The position numbers were made by a program, and so were the translations under genes. This document shows, one piece after another, positions 23,581-33,213 of a stretch of 50,085 nucleotides of DNA. Source of the DNA: Betaproteobacteria bacterium (GTDB lineage: Bacteria > Pseudomonadota > Gammaproteobacteria > Burkholderiales > Rhodocyclaceae); NCBI GenBank assembly GCA_016194935.1, contig JACQAO010000085.1:1-50085 (forward strand), in the 5' to 3' direction. Numbering within the stretch: position 1 is the stretch's first letter; the number at the start of each line of letters is the position of its first letter. Below the pieces are notes generated by a model. The model was not told where the DNA came from. It ran no database searches and saw nothing but the letters and a program-made list of their open reading frames with translations.

Positions 23581-24662
23581 TCTGTTGTTGGCACGGCATG
23601 CAAGACAGGCATTGCAGGCTTGAAACGATAGTGGATGAACAAGTCGGCAGCCAGCAGATAGAACAGCAGCAGTCCCTGGAACAAGCCGGTGATTGCCGAG
23701 GGGATCTGTAGTTCCATCTGCGCCGACTCGCCGCCGATGTAGAGCAGTGACATGAGCAGGGACGCCAGCAGCACGCCAAGCGGATGCAAGCGCCCCACAT
23801 AAGCCACGATGATGGCGGCGAAGCCGTAGCCGGGCGAAACCGAAGGCTGCAATTGGCCGATCGGGCCGGCCACTTCGCCGACGCCCGCCAGCCCCGCCGT
23901 AGCGCCGCTGATGAGAAAAGCCAGCCAGACGTTGCGCTTCTCACTGAAGCCCGCATAAGCCGCCGCTGCCGGGGCCATGCCGCTGACCTGCATGCGATAG
24001 CCGATGAAGCTGCGACTGCAAAAAAACCAAGCGCCGGCAGTCAGCACCAGTGAGAGAATGAAAGCAACATTGGTGCGCAGACCTTCCACCAGCAGCGGCA
24101 GCAAAGCCGCCTCCTGGAACATGCGGGACTGGGGAAAATTGAAGCCGTGCGGGTCACGCAGCGGGCCATGCACCAGGTAGCTGAGCAACAGATAAGCCAC
24201 ATACACCAGCATCAGGCTGACCAGAATTTCGTTGGTGTTGTAGCGGGTGCGCAGCAGCGCCGGGATCGCCGCCCAGGCCATGCCGCCCAGGGCGCCGGCG
24301 ACCAGCATCAAGGGCAGCACCCAGGCGGCATCCACTTCGCGGAAATACAGGGCGACGCAGCCGCCGGCAATCGCGCCGATGGTGAGTTGCCCGTCGGCGC
24401 CGATGTTCCAGACGCTGGCGCGGAAACCCAGCGCCAGCCCCACGCCGCAGAGAATCAGCGGCGTCGCCTTGAGCAGCAGTTCGCCGACGCCATATGCCGT
24501 GCTGGCGGGCTTGATGAAATACACATAAAAAGCATGCAGTGGTTCCTGACCAAGAAAACTGAACAGCAGGGAGCCGGTCAATAGCATGGCCGCTGCGGCG
24601 ATCAGCGGCGAGGCGAACATCATGGCGCGTGAAGGCGCGGGACGGGCTTCAAGCCTAAGCAT
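23577..24662 (-). CDS. ABC transporter permease, BMP/nucleoside family (YufP-like)
   Basis: A 361-residue inner-membrane permease of the BPD_transp_2 family with about ten hydrophobic segments. The blocks LGFRASVWNIGADGQLTIGA and RYNTNEILVSLMLVYVAYL are typical of nucleoside importers such as YufP/NupP. Its start overlaps the ATPase stop by 8 bp. Its TAG stop lies within the right end of the inverted-repeat element, so the element may have been acquired exactly at the gene border. Confidence 0.88.
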   Translation of the reverse strand: MLRLEARPAPSRAMMFASPLIAAAAMLLTGSLLFSFLGQEPLHAFYVYFIKPASTAYGVGELLLKATPLILCGVGLALGFRASVWNIGADGQLTIGAIAGGCVALYFREVDAAWVLPLMLVAGALGGMAWAAIPALLRTRYNTNEILVSLMLVYVAYLLLSYLVHGPLRDPHGFNFPQSRMFQEAALLPLLVEGLRTNVAFILSLVLTAGAWFFCSRSFIGYRMQVSGMAPAAAAYAGFSEKRNVWLAFLISGATAGLAGVGEVAGPIGQLQPSVSPGYGFAAIIVAYVGRLHPLGVLLASLLMSLLYIGGESAQMELQIPSAITGLFQGLLLFYLLAADLFIHYRFKPAMPVLHAVPTTD

Positions 24663-26229
24663 GGTTGCCTGCTCCTTGATCTGCGACTATGGCATCAGCA
24701 TCGAAGTTTCCGCTCATCCACAGGCCGATCTGGTCGACGCTGGCTTCGGCAATCGGCACTGCGCGGGACAGGCGGCCATCGGCGAGCACGGCGATGCGGT
24801 CGCTCATCATGAACAATTCGTCCAGCTCCTCGGACACCACCAGCACCGCCACACCCTGGTCGCGCAGGTCGATGATGGCCTGGCGGATCAGCATCGAGGC
24901 GCCGACATCCACACCCCAGGTGGGTTGCGCCACCACCATCACCTTGGGCGTTAGCAAGGTCTCGCGGCCAACAATGTACTTTTGCAGATTGCCGCCGGAA
25001 AGACTGCCGGCATGCGAGGTTTCATCACCGCACTTGACGTTGAAGCGATCAATCACCCGGCGCGCGAATTCGCGTACGGCGCTGGCCTGGATCAAGCCGT
25101 TGCGCACCATGCCCATGCCAGATTCCGGCACATAGCCGGTCAGCAAGGCGTTATCGGCGAGAGATAAATCCGGCACAGCACCGCGCCCGAGCCGCTCCTC
25201 GGGAACGAAGCACAGCCCCAATCCGCGCCGCTCGGCGGCATTCAAAAGGCCGGCATCCCGTCCTTCCAATTGCACCGCCGCAGGCGTGGTCAGCGGGACT
25301 TCGCCGGAGAGCGCCTTGAGCAATTCCTGCTGGCCGTTGCCGGAAACGCCTGCGATGCCGACGACTTCACCGCTGCGCAGTTCGAGATTGATGTTCTGTA
25401 AATCAGTACCGTAAGGGTCGGCGGCTGACAGGGTCAGCTTGCGTATTGCCAGCCTCACCTCGCCAGGGGCGCGTGGCGCCATATGACAGGTGGGCAGTTC
25501 CTTGCCGATCATCATCTCTGCCAGGGAACGCGAAGTCTCCCGGCGCGGATCGACGCAGCCAGACACCCGGCCAGCCCGCAGCACCGTAGCTTTACCGCAG
25601 AGAGCCTGAATCTCGTCCAGCTTGTGGCTGATGTAGAGAATGCTGCAACCCTCAGCCGCCAGGCGGCGCAGGGATTCGAACAGCTTGAGCACTGCTTGCG
25701 GCGTCAGCACCGAAGTCGGTTCGTCCATGATCAGCAGGCGCGGCGATTGCAGCAGGCAGCGCACGATCTCCACCCGTTGCCGCTCCCCCACCGACAAGCC
25801 ATGCACATGACGGTTGGGATCCACCGGCAGGCCGTAAGCTTCCGACACGCTGCGAATACGCGGCCCCAGCAGCGCCGGGGTGACGCGCTCATCCAGGGCC
25901 AGGGAAATATTTTCGGCGACCGTCAAAGTTTCGAACAGGGCAAAGTGCTGGAACACCATGCCGATGCCCAGTTTGCGCGCCGCCGCAGGCGAGCGGACGC
26001 GCACCTGGCGACCATCCCAAAGCATCTCGCCGGCATCAGGCCGGGTGACGCCGTAAATGATTTTCATCAGGGTGCTCTTGCCCGCGCCGTTCTCACCCAG
26101 CACTGCATGGATTTCGCCGGGCATCACCGTCAGGTCGACGTCGGAATTGGCGACCACGGCAGGATAACTTTTGCAGATGCCCAGCATTTTCAGGCGCGGC
26201 TGATCGGCAGGCATGGCGAGACCGCTCAT
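24655..26229 (-). CDS. ABC transporter ATP-binding protein, BMP/nucleoside family (two ATPase domains)
   Basis: A 524-residue tandem ABC ATPase. The first half has Walker A GENGAGKST, signature LSVGERQRVEI and Walker B LLIMDEPTSVLTP. The second half, as usual for sugar/nucleoside importers, has a degenerate Walker A (GVSGNGQQEL) and a signature LSGGNLQKYI. It energises the two downstream permeases. The ATG overlaps the xdhC stop in ATGA; an alternative ATG lies five codons in. No binding-protein gene is in this operon; the closest BMP gene is at 34301. Confidence 0.9.
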   Translation of the reverse strand: MSGLAMPADQPRLKMLGICKSYPAVVANSDVDLTVMPGEIHAVLGENGAGKSTLMKIIYGVTRPDAGEMLWDGRQVRVRSPAAARKLGIGMVFQHFALFETLTVAENISLALDERVTPALLGPRIRSVSEAYGLPVDPNRHVHGLSVGERQRVEIVRCLLQSPRLLIMDEPTSVLTPQAVLKLFESLRRLAAEGCSILYISHKLDEIQALCGKATVLRAGRVSGCVDPRRETSRSLAEMMIGKELPTCHMAPRAPGEVRLAIRKLTLSAADPYGTDLQNINLELRSGEVVGIAGVSGNGQQELLKALSGEVPLTTPAAVQLEGRDAGLLNAAERRGLGLCFVPEERLGRGAVPDLSLADNALLTGYVPESGMGMVRNGLIQASAVREFARRVIDRFNVKCGDETSHAGSLSGGNLQKYIVGRETLLTPKVMVVAQPTWGVDVGASMLIRQAIIDLRDQGVAVLVVSEELDELFMMSDRIAVLADGRLSRAVPIAEASVDQIGLWMSGNFDADAIVADQGAGNHA

Positions 26230-27254
26230 AGCCCAAGAGCCCTTGTGGAACCCTTGGGCAAAGCACGCTGTTCACGTTGTTCACGCTGCTCCAGCAATTC
26301 GCCAGCCACGGCCACCGCGATAGCCGCCGGCAATTTGGAGCGAATACCACCCAGGCCGATAGGACAGGTGATGCGCGCCACAGCAGCAGCCGGGTAGCCC
26401 TTTTGCAACAGGCGATGACGAAAGCGGGCCTCCTTGGTGCGGGAACCGATGAGCCCCAAAAAATCAAAGCGATCTGCGCCGAGCAGCGCTTCGCAGATAC
26501 GCAAATCCTGCTCGTGGCTATGCGTCATCACCAGATGCCAGGCGTTCGCTGGCGCCGTGGCTGCAACTTCCGCCGGATCGTCGGCAGCCAGGGTGGCGAT
26601 GCTCCGTCGCGGCAGTGCTTGCACGGCTTCATCCAGCATGTCGGGACGACTGTCCACCCAGTGGATGCGGAAAGGCAGGTCCGCCAGCACCTGCACCAGC
26701 GCCCGGCCCACATGGCCAGCGCCGTAGAGCCAGAGTGGCGTGGCGTCGTCCGCCAGCCGTTCGATGAAATAACGCAGCTCACCCTGGCGCAACAAGCCTG
26801 CCTGTCCGGCGAAGTTTGGCGCAGGCAAGCCGGTTTCACGCGCCTGTTGTTCGTTCAGGAACCATTCACGTCCACTGCCATCCATGACGCAGTAGCGCAG
26901 CAGGTCGACGCGCGCCAGATTTTCTGCTTGCGACAAGTGATCGAAGCGTTCCCAGTAAAGTTCCACCGCTCCGCCGCAGCACTGGCCCAGCGAAGCGCCC
27001 AGGGAGAATCGTTCGACATGTCGACGCTCTGCTGTGGGATTCAGCAAGTGGCTGGCGATTTCCATCGCCCGCATTTCCAGATGACCGCCGCCGATGGAGC
27101 CCTGGCTGCGGGTGCGGCCCTGCGCATCAACCCAGTACAGCAGCGTCGCGCCCGGTTCGCGTGGGGCGGAACCGCGCACAGTCGCCACTACCATGCGCAC
27201 CACGGGAATGCCTGCTGTGAGCTTGTCCAGCAACAGTGTTATCCAGTCACTCAT
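26226..27254 (-). CDS. xdhC: Xanthine dehydrogenase accessory protein XdhC
   Basis: A 342-residue XdhC/CoxI-family protein. The N-terminal domain contains VATVRGSAPREPGATLL and GSIGGGHLE with the metal/cofactor-type CCGG segment (GQCCGGAVELYWE). The C-terminal Rossmann domain has LYGAGHVGRALV. Known role: binds molybdenum cofactor, aids its sulfuration and inserts it into xanthine dehydrogenase. It lies directly after xdhB with a 4-bp overlap and before the nucleoside ABC genes. Confidence 0.92.
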   Translation of the reverse strand: MSDWITLLLDKLTAGIPVVRMVVATVRGSAPREPGATLLYWVDAQGRTRSQGSIGGGHLEMRAMEIASHLLNPTAERRHVERFSLGASLGQCCGGAVELYWERFDHLSQAENLARVDLLRYCVMDGSGREWFLNEQQARETGLPAPNFAGQAGLLRQGELRYFIERLADDATPLWLYGAGHVGRALVQVLADLPFRIHWVDSRPDMLDEAVQALPRRSIATLAADDPAEVAATAPANAWHLVMTHSHEQDLRICEALLGADRFDFLGLIGSRTKEARFRHRLLQKGYPAAAVARITCPIGLGGIRSKLPAAIAVAVAGELLEQREQREQRALPKGSTRALGL

Positions 27255-29593
27255 GGGCGGACAACCGCATCAAGTCCACCAAGTCCACCTATTGCCTTCA
27301 ACACAGCCTCTGGCGTGGCCGGGGCCATCAGCCGCAAAGCCGCATCATCCCCGGCTGCTGCCGCAACGGCATCGCGCAAGGCATGGAATACGGAGATCGC
27401 CAACATCAGGGGCGGCTCACCGACGGCCTTGGAACGGAAGATGCTGTCCTCCCGGTTGTCGGCCCGCTCCAGCAGTTGGATGTTGGCGATTGCTGGCCAG
27501 TCGCTGGCTGCGGGAATTTTGTAGGTGGAGGGGGCATGGGTCTTGAGCTGGCCCTTGCCGTCCCACCACAGCTCCTCGCTGGTGAGCCAGCCGGCGCCTT
27601 GCAGGAAGCCGCCTTCCACCTGACCCATGTCGATGGCCGGATTGAGGGAGCAGCCCGCGTCATGGAGAATATCCACGCGCAATTGTTTGTGTTCGCCGGT
27701 GAGGGTGTCGATAGCAACTTCGGATACCGCAGCGCCGTAAGCAAAATAAAAGAAGGGACGCCCCAGCATGGTCTTGGGGTCGTAATGAATCTTAGGGGTG
27801 GCGTAGAAACCTGTCGAGGACAACGATACCCGTGCGAACCAGCTCTGCCGTGCTGCTTCGGCGAAGGAGATAGCCTGGTCGCCCAAGCGCACCTGTCCGC
27901 CGGAAAATTTCACCGCAGTCTTGTCCACGGCGTACTTGGCGATCAGAAAATTTTCCATGCGCTCGCGGATGATGCGGGCCGCCGCCTGGGCCGCCTTGCC
28001 GTTGAGATCGCTGCCTGACGAGGCTGCGGTGGCGGAAGTATTGGGTACCTTGGCGGTGTCCGTGGTGCTGACCTTGATCGCCGCCAAAGGCAGGCCGAAC
28101 TCGTCGGCGACCACCTGGGCCACCTTGGTATGCAGACCCTGGCCCATTTCCAGCCCGCCATGATTGAGCAGCACGCTGCCGTCGGAATAGACATGCACCA
28201 GCGCACCGGCCTGGTTGAAATGAGTGGCCGTGAAGGAGATGCCGAATTTGACCGGCGTCAGGGCGATGCCGCGCTTGATGACGGGGCTAAGGGCATTGGC
28301 CCGGGCAATGGCGTCACGGCGCGCCTGGTAGTCGCTGCTGCGTTCCAGTTGATCCACCAGGTCGGCGATGATGTTGTCTTCGACCGTCATCTGATAGTGA
28401 GTGACATTGCGTTCGCTTTTTCCGTAGAAATTACGCCGCCGCATTTGCAGTGGATCGAGCTTGAGGCGGCGGGCGATGGCGTCGATGACGGTCTCAATCG
28501 CCAGCATGCCCTGGGGTCCGCCGAAACCACGGAAGGCGGTGTTGGAAACCGTATGGGTCTTGCAGCGGTGGGAGATGATGCGCACATTCTCCAGGTAGTA
28601 ACAGTTGTCTACATGGAACATGGCCCGGTCGTTGACCGGCCCCGACAAGTCTGCCGAGTAACCGCAGCGCGAGGCCAGCATCAGGTCCAGCGCCTGGATG
28701 CGCCCGCTGGCGTCGAAGCCCACCGTGTAGTCGACTTCGAAGTCATGCCGCTTGCCGGTCATGGTCATGTCCACATCCCGGTCCAGCCGCAGCTTGGCGG
28801 CGCAGCCCAGCTTGCGCGCGACGATGGCTGCGATAGCGGCGAACAGCGCCGGCTGGCTTTCCTTGCCGCCGAAACCGCCGCCCATGCGGCGGCATTGAAT
28901 GCTGACGGCATGCGAGTGAATACCCAGCGCATGCGCCACGATATGCTGCACTTCGGTGGGATGCTGGGTGGAACTGTGTATCACCAGGGCGCCGTCGTCT
29001 TGCGGCAGGGCCACGGCCACCTGGCCTTCCAGATAAAAGTGATCCTGGCCGCCCATGGAAAAACTGCCTTCCAGCTTGTGAGGCGCGGCGGCGAGTGCTG
29101 CCGGTGCATCGCCCCGCTCCATCACCCGCGTGGGCAGCACGAAACTTTGCTTTGCCACTGCCTCACGAATGTCGAGGATTGCGGGTAGCTCCTCATAGTC
29201 AACCACAGCCAGCAACGCGGCGCAGCGGGCTTCGCGGCAGGAGCGGGCCGCGACGGCGAAAATCGGTTGTCCCACATGCTGCACTTCGTCGTGAGCAAAA
29301 ATCGGATCATCCTTGAGCACGCCGCCGTAATTGTTTTCACCGGGAACATCGGCGGCGGTGAATACGGCCACCACGCCAGGCGCTGCTCTCACCGCCGACA
29401 GATCCAGGCTGCGGATGCGGCCATGCGCCACACGGCTCTGGCCCAAAGCAATATGCAGCGCGTCGACGGGCAAGGGAATGTCATCGGTATAGTGCGCCTG
29501 GCCCGTCACATGCAGCGCAGCACTCTCGTGGCGAACTGGTTTGCCCGATACGGTATCAGTATCTGCTGTGGATTCGAGCCGGGGCTGGTTCAT
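27251..29593 (-). CDS. xdhB: Xanthine dehydrogenase, molybdopterin subunit
   Basis: A 780-residue large subunit with the aldehyde oxidase/xanthine dehydrogenase a/b hammerhead domain (about 25-140) and molybdopterin-binding domains. Motifs are RRMGGGFGGKESQ, AFRGFGGPQGM, LEMGQGLHTK and, near the C-terminus, AVGEPPLML, whose glutamate is the family's catalytic base. Reaction: hypoxanthine to xanthine to urate. It overlaps xdhA and xdhC by ATGA on both sides. Length is normal for the bacterial two-subunit enzyme. Confidence 0.95.
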   Translation of the reverse strand: MNQPRLESTADTDTVSGKPVRHESAALHVTGQAHYTDDIPLPVDALHIALGQSRVAHGRIRSLDLSAVRAAPGVVAVFTAADVPGENNYGGVLKDDPIFAHDEVQHVGQPIFAVAARSCREARCAALLAVVDYEELPAILDIREAVAKQSFVLPTRVMERGDAPAALAAAPHKLEGSFSMGGQDHFYLEGQVAVALPQDDGALVIHSSTQHPTEVQHIVAHALGIHSHAVSIQCRRMGGGFGGKESQPALFAAIAAIVARKLGCAAKLRLDRDVDMTMTGKRHDFEVDYTVGFDASGRIQALDLMLASRCGYSADLSGPVNDRAMFHVDNCYYLENVRIISHRCKTHTVSNTAFRGFGGPQGMLAIETVIDAIARRLKLDPLQMRRRNFYGKSERNVTHYQMTVEDNIIADLVDQLERSSDYQARRDAIARANALSPVIKRGIALTPVKFGISFTATHFNQAGALVHVYSDGSVLLNHGGLEMGQGLHTKVAQVVADEFGLPLAAIKVSTTDTAKVPNTSATAASSGSDLNGKAAQAAARIIRERMENFLIAKYAVDKTAVKFSGGQVRLGDQAISFAEAARQSWFARVSLSSTGFYATPKIHYDPKTMLGRPFFYFAYGAAVSEVAIDTLTGEHKQLRVDILHDAGCSLNPAIDMGQVEGGFLQGAGWLTSEELWWDGKGQLKTHAPSTYKIPAASDWPAIANIQLLERADNREDSIFRSKAVGEPPLMLAISVFHALRDAVAAAAGDDAALRLMAPATPEAVLKAIGGLGGLDAVVRP

Positions 29594-31080
29594 GCGCCCG
29601 CCTTCACCGCACGCATGGCTTCGATGCGAATCGCATGTCCCTGGCTTTCCAGCCAGAAACGCCGCAGCAGATTACCCGCCACAACGCGGCGATAGGCGTG
29701 GCTGGCGCGCATGTCGGAGAGCGGCGCGTAATCCTGGTCCAGCGCCGTCACTGCCGCATCCACCGCCGCTGCGCCCCAAGTTTTCCCGATCAGGGCCTGC
29801 TCGGCACGCGCAGCGCGCTTGGGGGTAGCGGCCATGCCGCCATAAGCGATACGTGCAGCCGTGACTTTGCCCGCTGACAAAGTTACGGCGATGCCGGCGC
29901 AGATTGCGGAAATATCCTGGTCATTGCGCTTGGACACTTTGTAGCAGGCGAAGCGGGTATCGGCCCGGGGCAACGGCACCCGCACGGCCTCGACAAATTC
30001 GCCGGGGGCCAGGTCTTTTTTCTGGTAGTCCAGGTACAAATTTTCCATCGGCAGTTCGCGGCTGGCTTCCCCCTTGCGCAGACGCACCTGAGCGTCCAGG
30101 GCAATCAGCGCAGGCATGACATCGCCAATCGGGGAGCCGTTGGCGACATTGCCGCAAAGCGTAGCAGAGTTGCGGATGGGCCGGGAGGCGAAGCGCCGGG
30201 CCAGCTCATCGAGCTGCGGATATTCGGCGACCAGCGCGGCAAATGCGTCTTCCAGCAGCACCGCCGCGCCAATTTCCAAGTACTGCCCGTCACGGCGCAG
30301 CGTCTTCAATTCGGCGACATCGCCGATGTAGAGCATGGGCGGCAAAGTGCGCAACTGCTTGGTGACCCACAAGCCGATATCGGTGCCACCGGCCAGGATC
30401 AGCGATTCGGGACGGGCAGCGTACTCTGTTGCAAACTCGTTCAAACTGCGCGGCGCTTGATAGCCGGGAAGATTCAAACCGGATTCCCGCCGCAGCGAGC
30501 GCAGCCGCGCCTTGTGTTCTGCCGATACTGCGTCCGCAGCACTCCAGCGGGCAGGGACCGGGTAATTCTTCATGCTCAAACCGGCATCGATGATGGGACG
30601 GTAGCCGGTGCAACGACAGAGATTGCCGGAGAGCGCCGTCAGCAAACCTTCCCGTGTAGGCAATGTATTGCTTGTATCCAGATAATGTGCGAACAGGGAC
30701 ATGACGAAACCCGGCGTGCAGAAACCGCATTGGGAAGCGTGGCAGTCCGCCATGGCCTGCTGCACCGGATGCAACGTCCCGTCTTCCGCAGCAAGTCCCT
30801 GCGCAGTCACCACTTCCTTGCCGTCCAGGGTGGGTAAGAAACGGATGCAGGAATTTACTGCGCGCCAGGCGATGGTGTCGCCGGTGTCGCCGGCCATCTC
30901 TCCCACCACCACGGTGCAAGCGCCGCAATCGCCTTCCGCGCAGCCTTCCTTGACGCTGGTGCAGCCGTGGTGCTCACGCAGGTAATCGAGCAGGGTAGTG
31001 GTGGTGACGATGGCATTGCCGCTCGCCTCAACCAGGGCGCCGTCTAAAACAAAACGTACAGATGCTTCAGTCCCGGCCAT
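29590..31080 (-). CDS. xdhA: Xanthine dehydrogenase, iron-sulfur/FAD subunit
   Basis: A 496-residue small subunit. The plant-ferredoxin-like [2Fe-2S] site is CTSVKEGCAEGDCGAC (residues about 40-56), the second [2Fe-2S] site is in CGFCTPGF and CRCTGYRP, and an FAD-binding domain follows (about 190-370; AGGTDIGLWVTKQL) with a CO dehydrogenase flavoprotein C-terminal domain. It passes electrons from the molybdenum site to NAD+. A GAGGG ribosome site precedes the ATG. It is the first gene of the long minus-strand purine operon, divergent from gntR. Confidence 0.95.
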   Translation of the reverse strand: MAGTEASVRFVLDGALVEASGNAIVTTTTLLDYLREHHGCTSVKEGCAEGDCGACTVVVGEMAGDTGDTIAWRAVNSCIRFLPTLDGKEVVTAQGLAAEDGTLHPVQQAMADCHASQCGFCTPGFVMSLFAHYLDTSNTLPTREGLLTALSGNLCRCTGYRPIIDAGLSMKNYPVPARWSAADAVSAEHKARLRSLRRESGLNLPGYQAPRSLNEFATEYAARPESLILAGGTDIGLWVTKQLRTLPPMLYIGDVAELKTLRRDGQYLEIGAAVLLEDAFAALVAEYPQLDELARRFASRPIRNSATLCGNVANGSPIGDVMPALIALDAQVRLRKGEASRELPMENLYLDYQKKDLAPGEFVEAVRVPLPRADTRFACYKVSKRNDQDISAICAGIAVTLSAGKVTAARIAYGGMAATPKRAARAEQALIGKTWGAAAVDAAVTALDQDYAPLSDMRASHAYRRVVAGNLLRRFWLESQGHAIRIEAMRAVKAGA

Positions 31081-31140
31081 TCCTATTCCCTCGTTTCACG
31101 CAACGCCAGTCAATTCGGTTTTGATTTATTGATTTGGATT

Positions 31141-31151
31141 TAGTATACGAT
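31141..31151. promoter_or_regulatory. Putative GntR operator in the xdhA-gntR gap
   Basis: TAGTATACGAT contains the palindrome GTATAC with the GT...AC ends common in GntR-family operators. It lies midway in the 151-bp divergent gap and overlaps -10-like sequences on both strands (TATACG plus, TATACT minus). The nine bases GTATACGAT recur at 33000-33008 before the tsx unit. Confidence 0.55.
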
Positions 31152-31231
31152 ATAAGCTTGGATTGTGCTTTTATCTGCAACACAATTTACCCGTATCATG
31201 CCCCATCGTCGTCCTAACCGGAACTCCGAAC

Positions 31232-32011
31232 ATGGCAAGCAAGCGCCCCGTCAAATCCCCGTCTGTGTCTAGCACGAACAATGCCAAGGTCAAAATTGCC
31301 GCGAATACCGGACGCACCGGCAGTGAGCCGCCCAAGCGCGGCACCACAGCGGTAGACCTGCGTATCCACAAGGCGGTGTTCAACGCCGTGATGAGCCAGC
31401 GCCTGCCTCCCGGCACGCGCCTGGGTGAGGCTGAGTTCAGCGAGCTTTACCAGGTCAGCCGCACCACGGTGCGCAAAGCCCTGCAACGCCTGGCACATGA
31501 CCACATTATCGAGCTGCGGCCTAACCGTGGCGCGGTGGTGGCCTCGCCTACTCCGGAGGAAGCGCGGCAGATATTCGCGGCGCGCAGCGCCATCGAACGG
31601 GAGATCGTTCCCATGGTGATTCGCAACGCCACGCCGGCCTCGCTGGATCGTTTGCGCGCAGCCATCGAAGCCGAGCATCAGGCGCTGCAAGACGGCGACC
31701 GCACCAACTGGATCCGCCTCGGCGGCGAGTTCCACATCCTGCTGGCCGAGTTGGCCGGCAATCAGGTGTTGTTGCGTTTCCTGACCGAGTTGGTGTTGCG
31801 TTGTTCGCTGATCATTGCCCTCTATGAAACCCCCGGCGCGCCGATGTGCGAGGACGACGGCCACAAGCAACTGGTGGCGCTGATCAAAAAAGGCAAAGCT
31901 ACGGAGGCCACAGCGCTGATGGAACAGCACTTGCATGAAATCGTCGCGCGTTTGCGCCTGGGAGAGCCGGGCAAAAAGGTCAGCCTGGCTGAAGCGCTGT
32001 CGGGTTACTGA
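31232..32011 (+). CDS. GntR-family (FCD) transcriptional regulator
   Basis: A 259-residue regulator with a basic N-terminal tail (about 40 residues), a winged-helix domain (RLGEAEFSELYQVSRTTVRKALQRL, in part) and an FCD ligand domain with the helices ARSAIEREIVPMVI and EFHILLAELAGNQVLL. Start at ATG 31232; an in-frame upstream ATG at 31163 would add 23 poorly conserved residues. It is divergent from xdhA and co-transcribed with puuE, so a purine intermediate such as urate or allantoin is a likely ligand; this is inference. Confidence 0.85.
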   Translation: MASKRPVKSPSVSSTNNAKVKIAANTGRTGSEPPKRGTTAVDLRIHKAVFNAVMSQRLPPGTRLGEAEFSELYQVSRTTVRKALQRLAHDHIIELRPNRGAVVASPTPEEARQIFAARSAIEREIVPMVIRNATPASLDRLRAAIEAEHQALQDGDRTNWIRLGGEFHILLAELAGNQVLLRFLTELVLRCSLIIALYETPGAPMCEDDGHKQLVALIKKGKATEATALMEQHLHEIVARLRLGEPGKKVSLAEALSGY

Positions 32012-32031
32012 ACCACTCTATAAAAATATCC

Positions 32032-32970
32032 ATGAATCCCATCGAGACCCCCAACACCCTGCCCTATCCCCGCGACCTGATCGGTTACGGCCCCACGCCG
32101 CCCGTAGCCGACTGGCCGGGGCAGGCGCGCATTGCTGTGCAGTTTGTCCTGAATTACGAAGAAGGCGCCGAGAGCAATATTCTTCACGGCGATGCCGCCT
32201 CGGAGACTTTCCTGTCGGAAATCATCGGCGCTGCGCCTTATCCGGGCCAGCGCCACATGAGCATGGAATCCCTCTATGAATATGGCAGCCGGGCCGGCGT
32301 CTGGCGGTTGCTCAGACTGTTCGGCGAACGCCGCCTGCCGCTGACGGTATTCGGCGTGGGCATGGCCCTGATGCGCCATTCTGAGGTAGCCCACGCATTT
32401 GCCGAGGCTGGTCACGAGATCGCCTCACACGGCTGGCGCTGGATCGACTATCGCAACGTATCCGAGGCAGTGGAACGCGAACATATTGCTCTGGCGGTGG
32501 AAACCATCCGCCGCATCACCGGCAAACCGCCAGTGGGCTGGTATACCGGACGCAGCGGCGAGAACACCCGGCGCCTGGTGGCCGACCATGGAGGCTTCCT
32601 TTACGATTCGGATTCCTATGCTGACGATCTGCCTTACTGGGAGCAGGTCGGCGGAAAACCACAACTGATCGTACCTTACACCCTCGACACCAACGACATG
32701 CGTTTCGTCCAGGCCCAGGGTTTCCACTCCGGCGACCAGTTCTTCACCTATCTCAAGGACGCTTTCGACGTACTCTACGCCGAGGGTGAGACCAGCCCGA
32801 AAATGCTGTCCATCGGGCTGCACTGCCGGCTGGTGGGGCGTCCCGGTCGTATCGCAGGCATGGCGCGCTTCCTCGACTACATCCAGGGTCACGAGCGGAT
32901 ATGGATCTGCCGCCGCGAAGAGATCGCGCGGCACTGGATTACCCGCCACCCGCCTGTCCAGGCAGGGTAG
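32032..32970 (+). CDS. puuE: Allantoinase PuuE (polysaccharide deacetylase fold)
   Basis: A 312-residue cofactor-independent allantoinase of the PuuE family: YPRDLIGYGPTPP at the start, VQFVLNYEEGAE, GDAASETFLSE, ASHGWRWIDY and a C-terminal LHCRLVGRPGRI block. Reaction: S-allantoin to allantoate. This replaces the zinc amidohydrolase AllB, which is not in the window. It follows gntR by 20 bp. Its product is the substrate of Alc on the opposite strand. Confidence 0.93.
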   Translation: MNPIETPNTLPYPRDLIGYGPTPPVADWPGQARIAVQFVLNYEEGAESNILHGDAASETFLSEIIGAAPYPGQRHMSMESLYEYGSRAGVWRLLRLFGERRLPLTVFGVGMALMRHSEVAHAFAEAGHEIASHGWRWIDYRNVSEAVEREHIALAVETIRRITGKPPVGWYTGRSGENTRRLVADHGGFLYDSDSYADDLPYWEQVGGKPQLIVPYTLDTNDMRFVQAQGFHSGDQFFTYLKDAFDVLYAEGETSPKMLSIGLHCRLVGRPGRIAGMARFLDYIQGHERIWICRREEIARHWITRHPPVQAG

Positions 32971-32997
32971 CCAGCGCCAGTAAAACGCAAGTTGAAG

Positions 32998-33008
32998 TTG
33001 TATACGAT
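32998..33008. promoter_or_regulatory. Second copy of the GTATACGAT operator motif
   Basis: TTGTATACGAT shares nine identical bases (GTATACGAT) with the site in the xdhA-gntR gap. It lies about 215 bp upstream of the sigma-54 promoter for tsx, and 28 bp after the puuE stop. Confidence 0.5.
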
Positions 33009-33180
33009 TATTTTGTTTCACCTGTATTCTTTCAAGCGTGTTGCCGCAACCGCATATGGATTCTGGCTTGCACCAATTCGGGTAATTTTCCTGCTTCCTG
33101 TCCCTGTAATGGTGCGGTCCGGTCATCGATTGGCTGGCGTGTTCCCCCGCTGAGAGACTGGGAAACAGCTTGAATGGCTT

Positions 33181-33205
33181 AAACAGCCTGCATCGTCTGT
33201 TTTTA
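33181..33205 (+). terminator. Weak terminator-like hairpin after gntR-puuE
   Basis: AAACAG (33181-33186) pairs with CTGTTT (33197-33202) around a ten-base loop and is followed by a short T stretch. The six-base AT-rich stem is weak; it may end the gntR-puuE transcript. Confidence 0.3.
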
Positions 33206-33213
33206 GATTCAGA

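Noticed and set aside
26277..27524. 415-codon open frame on the plus strand
   Set aside because: It is antisense to xdhC and the end of xdhB; its composition is that of a reverse-frame artefact.
33070..33115. GCACC and GGTGC as an NtrC site for the tsx promoter
   Set aside because: The halves are 36 bases apart instead of five; at best separate half-sites.
33150..33155. CTGAGA resembling part of a TPP riboswitch upstream of tsx
   Set aside because: The other conserved TPP element (ACCTGATC-like) is absent and the genes are unrelated to thiamine.
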